8,996 bases of DNA from Burkholderiales bacterium. GTDB lineage: Bacteria; Pseudomonadota; Gammaproteobacteria; Burkholderiales; Burkholderiaceae_D. Made by a program: the position numbers and the translations under genes. Where the stretch lies: positions 1 to 8,996 of the forward strand of contig SYFN01000028.1 of NCBI GenBank assembly GCA_005800405.1, given 5' to 3'. Positions 7,928-8,996 of the stretch are shown here, piece by piece; position 1 is the first letter of the stretch; each line of letters starts with the position of its first letter. A model generated the notes under the pieces. That model saw only the letters and a program-made list of their open reading frames with translations. It did not search any database and was not told the DNA's origin.

Positions 7928-8800
7928 TCAAAGCGCGTTCAAGAGTATCTTCACATAGGCAACGCCATTCGATTCTGCCGGCGGCAGATCACCGGCGCGA
8001 ATATTGATCTGCACTGCAGGAAGCACCAGCACAGGCATTTCCAGCGTTGCATCACGCTTGGTACGCATGTCAACAAATACTGCCTCGCTGACGCCGTCGT
8101 GCACATGAATATTTTTTCTACGCTGCTCGCCCACCGAGGATTCAAATGCCACGGGGCGATCCGTCGGCGGGTAATCGTGGCACATGAACAACCGAGTTTC
8201 ATCCGGCAGGCTGAGGATCTTCTTGACTGATGCGTAGAGTATCCTCGCGCCCCCCAGAAAATCGCATCGCGCAGTACCGACATCGGGCATGAACATCGTG
8301 TCACCCACAAAAACTGCATCACCGATGTGGTAAACGACACAGGCCGGTGTATGACCCGGTACATACATCGTGCTGGCCGACAGCGCACCAATGCTGAAAT
8401 GCTCGCCGTCTCTCAGCAGGCGATCAAACTGAGAACCATCTGTAGAAAAATCCGGCTCCGGGTTAAAAACGCCCTTGAATACCTGCTGCACCGTATTGAT
8501 GTGATTACCGATGGCCGTTTTGCCACCCAAATGCTGTTTCAGATACGGCGCCGCCGTCAGATGATCGGCATGGGCATGGGTCTCGAGTATCCAATCGACC
8601 GTGAGCTTGTTTTCGCGAACAAAGGCAATCACCTTGTCAGCCGAATCGGTGTGAGTACGGCCGGACTTGGGGTCGTAATCCAGAACGGAGTCGATAACGG
8701 CGCAGGGTGAGCCTTCTTTTTCGTAGACCACGTAAGTCACGGTCCAGGTCGCCGGATCAACGATGCCATGCACTTGAGGTTTAATCGTGTTGCTCGTCAT
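7928..8800 (-). CDS. MBL-fold metallo-hydrolase of the ETHE1/Blh type (probable persulfide dioxygenase-like)
   Basis: The 290-residue product has the full metal site of the metallo-beta-lactamase fold: THAHADH at 74-80 (H75, H77, D79, H80), the PGHTP histidine H150, D167 in VGDTMF and H208 in CHDYPP. The H75, H150 and D167 set is the iron triad of ETHE1-like persulfide dioxygenases, which oxidise glutathione persulfide to sulfite; the related Blh proteins work with the BigR repressor in sulfide defence. The ARCDFLGG segment (177-184) is also characteristic of this branch. Compared with core ETHE1 proteins (about 240 residues) it has a C-terminal extension beyond 230, as Blh-like proteins often do. 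No rhodanese or sulfide:quinone reductase gene is seen. The ATG has a weak GGGG ribosome site, and an AT-rich palindrome sits about 24 bases upstream. General MBL hydrolase is certain; the substrate is inferred. Confidence 0.92.
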   Translation of the reverse strand: MTSNTIKPQVHGIVDPATWTVTYVVYEKEGSPCAVIDSVLDYDPKSGRTHTDSADKVIAFVRENKLTVDWILETHAHADHLTAAPYLKQHLGGKTAIGNHINTVQQVFKGVFNPEPDFSTDGSQFDRLLRDGEHFSIGALSASTMYVPGHTPACVVYHIGDAVFVGDTMFMPDVGTARCDFLGGARILYASVKKILSLPDETRLFMCHDYPPTDRPVAFESSVGEQRRKNIHVHDGVSEAVFVDMRTKRDATLEMPVLVLPAVQINIRAGDLPPAESNGVAYVKILLNAL

Positions 8801-8823
8801 ACTGGGACCCCACTTTATTTACA

Positions 8824-8846
8824 GTTAAAATATTATATTTATTAAC
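8824..8846 (-). promoter_or_regulatory. AT-rich palindrome over a TATAAT box: likely promoter/operator of the metallo-hydrolase gene
   Basis: The 23-base element has perfect arms GTTAA/TTAAC and further symmetric positions inside. On the minus strand it contains a perfect TATAAT (8832-8837) about 32 bases before the ATG, with no good -35 at 17 bases. BigR/SqrR-type ArsR repressors are known to bind AT-rich imperfect palindromes over the -10 region of genes of this class, so sulfur-responsive repression is a reasonable inference. No regulator gene is in the window. Confidence 0.5.
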
Positions 8847-8860
8847 ATTTTATTAGTCGT

Positions 8861-8884
8861 GGTTTCAAGTACGAAGTGCAACAC
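8861..8884. repeat. Putative terminal inverted repeat of the IS30-family element
   Basis: The 24 bases overlap the last codons and stop of the transposase. IS30-family elements commonly have terminal repeats of about 20-30 bases at this position, next to the transposase stop. The partner repeat lies outside the window, so the exact end and the short target duplication cannot be confirmed. Confidence 0.4.
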
Positions 8885-8996
8885 GGTTTAGAGATTCATG
8901 AAACACCTGATGCGGGGTTTTAAATCCCAATCGTTTTCTGGGGCGGTGATTCAATCGATCTTCGATCATTTTAAGCTCTGCATCAGTAACCGTAGA
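8865..8996 (-). CDS. IS30-family transposase, C-terminal 43 residues (runs off right edge)
   Basis: The minus-strand frame enters from the right edge and stops with TGA at 8865-8867. It contains LNHRPRKRLGFKTPHQVFHE and ends SLNRVALRT, the conserved C-terminus of IS30-family DDE transposases, including the last helix after the catalytic glutamate region. The catalytic DDE residues themselves are mostly outside the window, so activity cannot be judged. The frame is intact over the visible part. The gene reads toward the metallo-hydrolase, with no terminator between them. Confidence 0.9.
   Translation of the reverse strand, partial: STVTDAELKMIEDRLNHRPRKRLGFKTPHQVFHESLNRVALRT

Larger units (their letters stand above)
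8861..8996 (-). mobile_element. End of an IS30-family insertion sequence (partial)
   Basis: The transposase C-terminus followed directly by a candidate terminal repeat marks the transposase-3' end of an IS30-family element, which normally is about 1.0-1.2 kb long. The boundary near 8861 leaves only about 60 bases to the metallo-hydrolase start. The sequence changes sharply from balanced composition inside the element to very AT-rich outside it (8811-8855). Confidence 0.75.

Overview
The window looks like chromosomal DNA of a betaproteobacterium, probably of the order Burkholderiales. The main reason is a compact block on the minus strand, exbB-exbD-lpxK-Trm112/ycaR-like-kdsB-adk, with xseA divergent next to it. 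That order is typical of betaproteobacteria, whereas gammaproteobacteria usually have msbA in front of lpxK. The genus assignment is inference; no rRNA or other decisive marker is present.

Left part (1-1526): the minus-strand gene for a membrane-bound, ion-pumping pyrophosphatase (hppA) runs off the left edge, so its last third is missing. It has a strong ribosome binding site and its own leader. A clear intrinsic terminator behind adk (1487-1512) separates it from the next operon.

Middle part (1527-5351, all minus): reading with transcription, the order is exbB (inferred TTG start), exbD, lpxK, a Trm112-like zinc-ribbon protein (GTG start inside the lpxK end), kdsB and adk. The first five genes overlap or nearly touch. 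adk follows after a 145-base leader. The cluster joins a proton-driven inner-membrane motor (ExbB/ExbD), two lipid A/Kdo steps of LPS synthesis (LpxK, KdsB) and adenylate kinase. xseA (exonuclease VII large subunit) points the other way from a 247-base intergenic region.

Right part (6976-8996): after a 271-base gap comes a plus-strand gene for a small multi-helix membrane protein of the Urate_ox_N/PuuD type. It converges on a minus-strand metallo-beta-lactamase-fold hydrolase of the ETHE1/Blh sulfur type. The two share a symmetric terminator (7864-7905). Upstream of the hydrolase lies an AT-rich palindrome covering a perfect TATAAT box, a likely repressor site. About 15 bases beyond it begins the end of an IS30-family insertion sequence, whose transposase C-terminus runs off the right edge and reads toward the hydrolase.

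Most of the window is ordinary housekeeping sequence. I see no CRISPR array, tRNA, rRNA, phage genes or a convincing new multi-gene system. The places most worth a second look are the IS30/operator/hydrolase junction, the two T8 tracts inside lpxK, and the stand-alone PuuD-like membrane protein.
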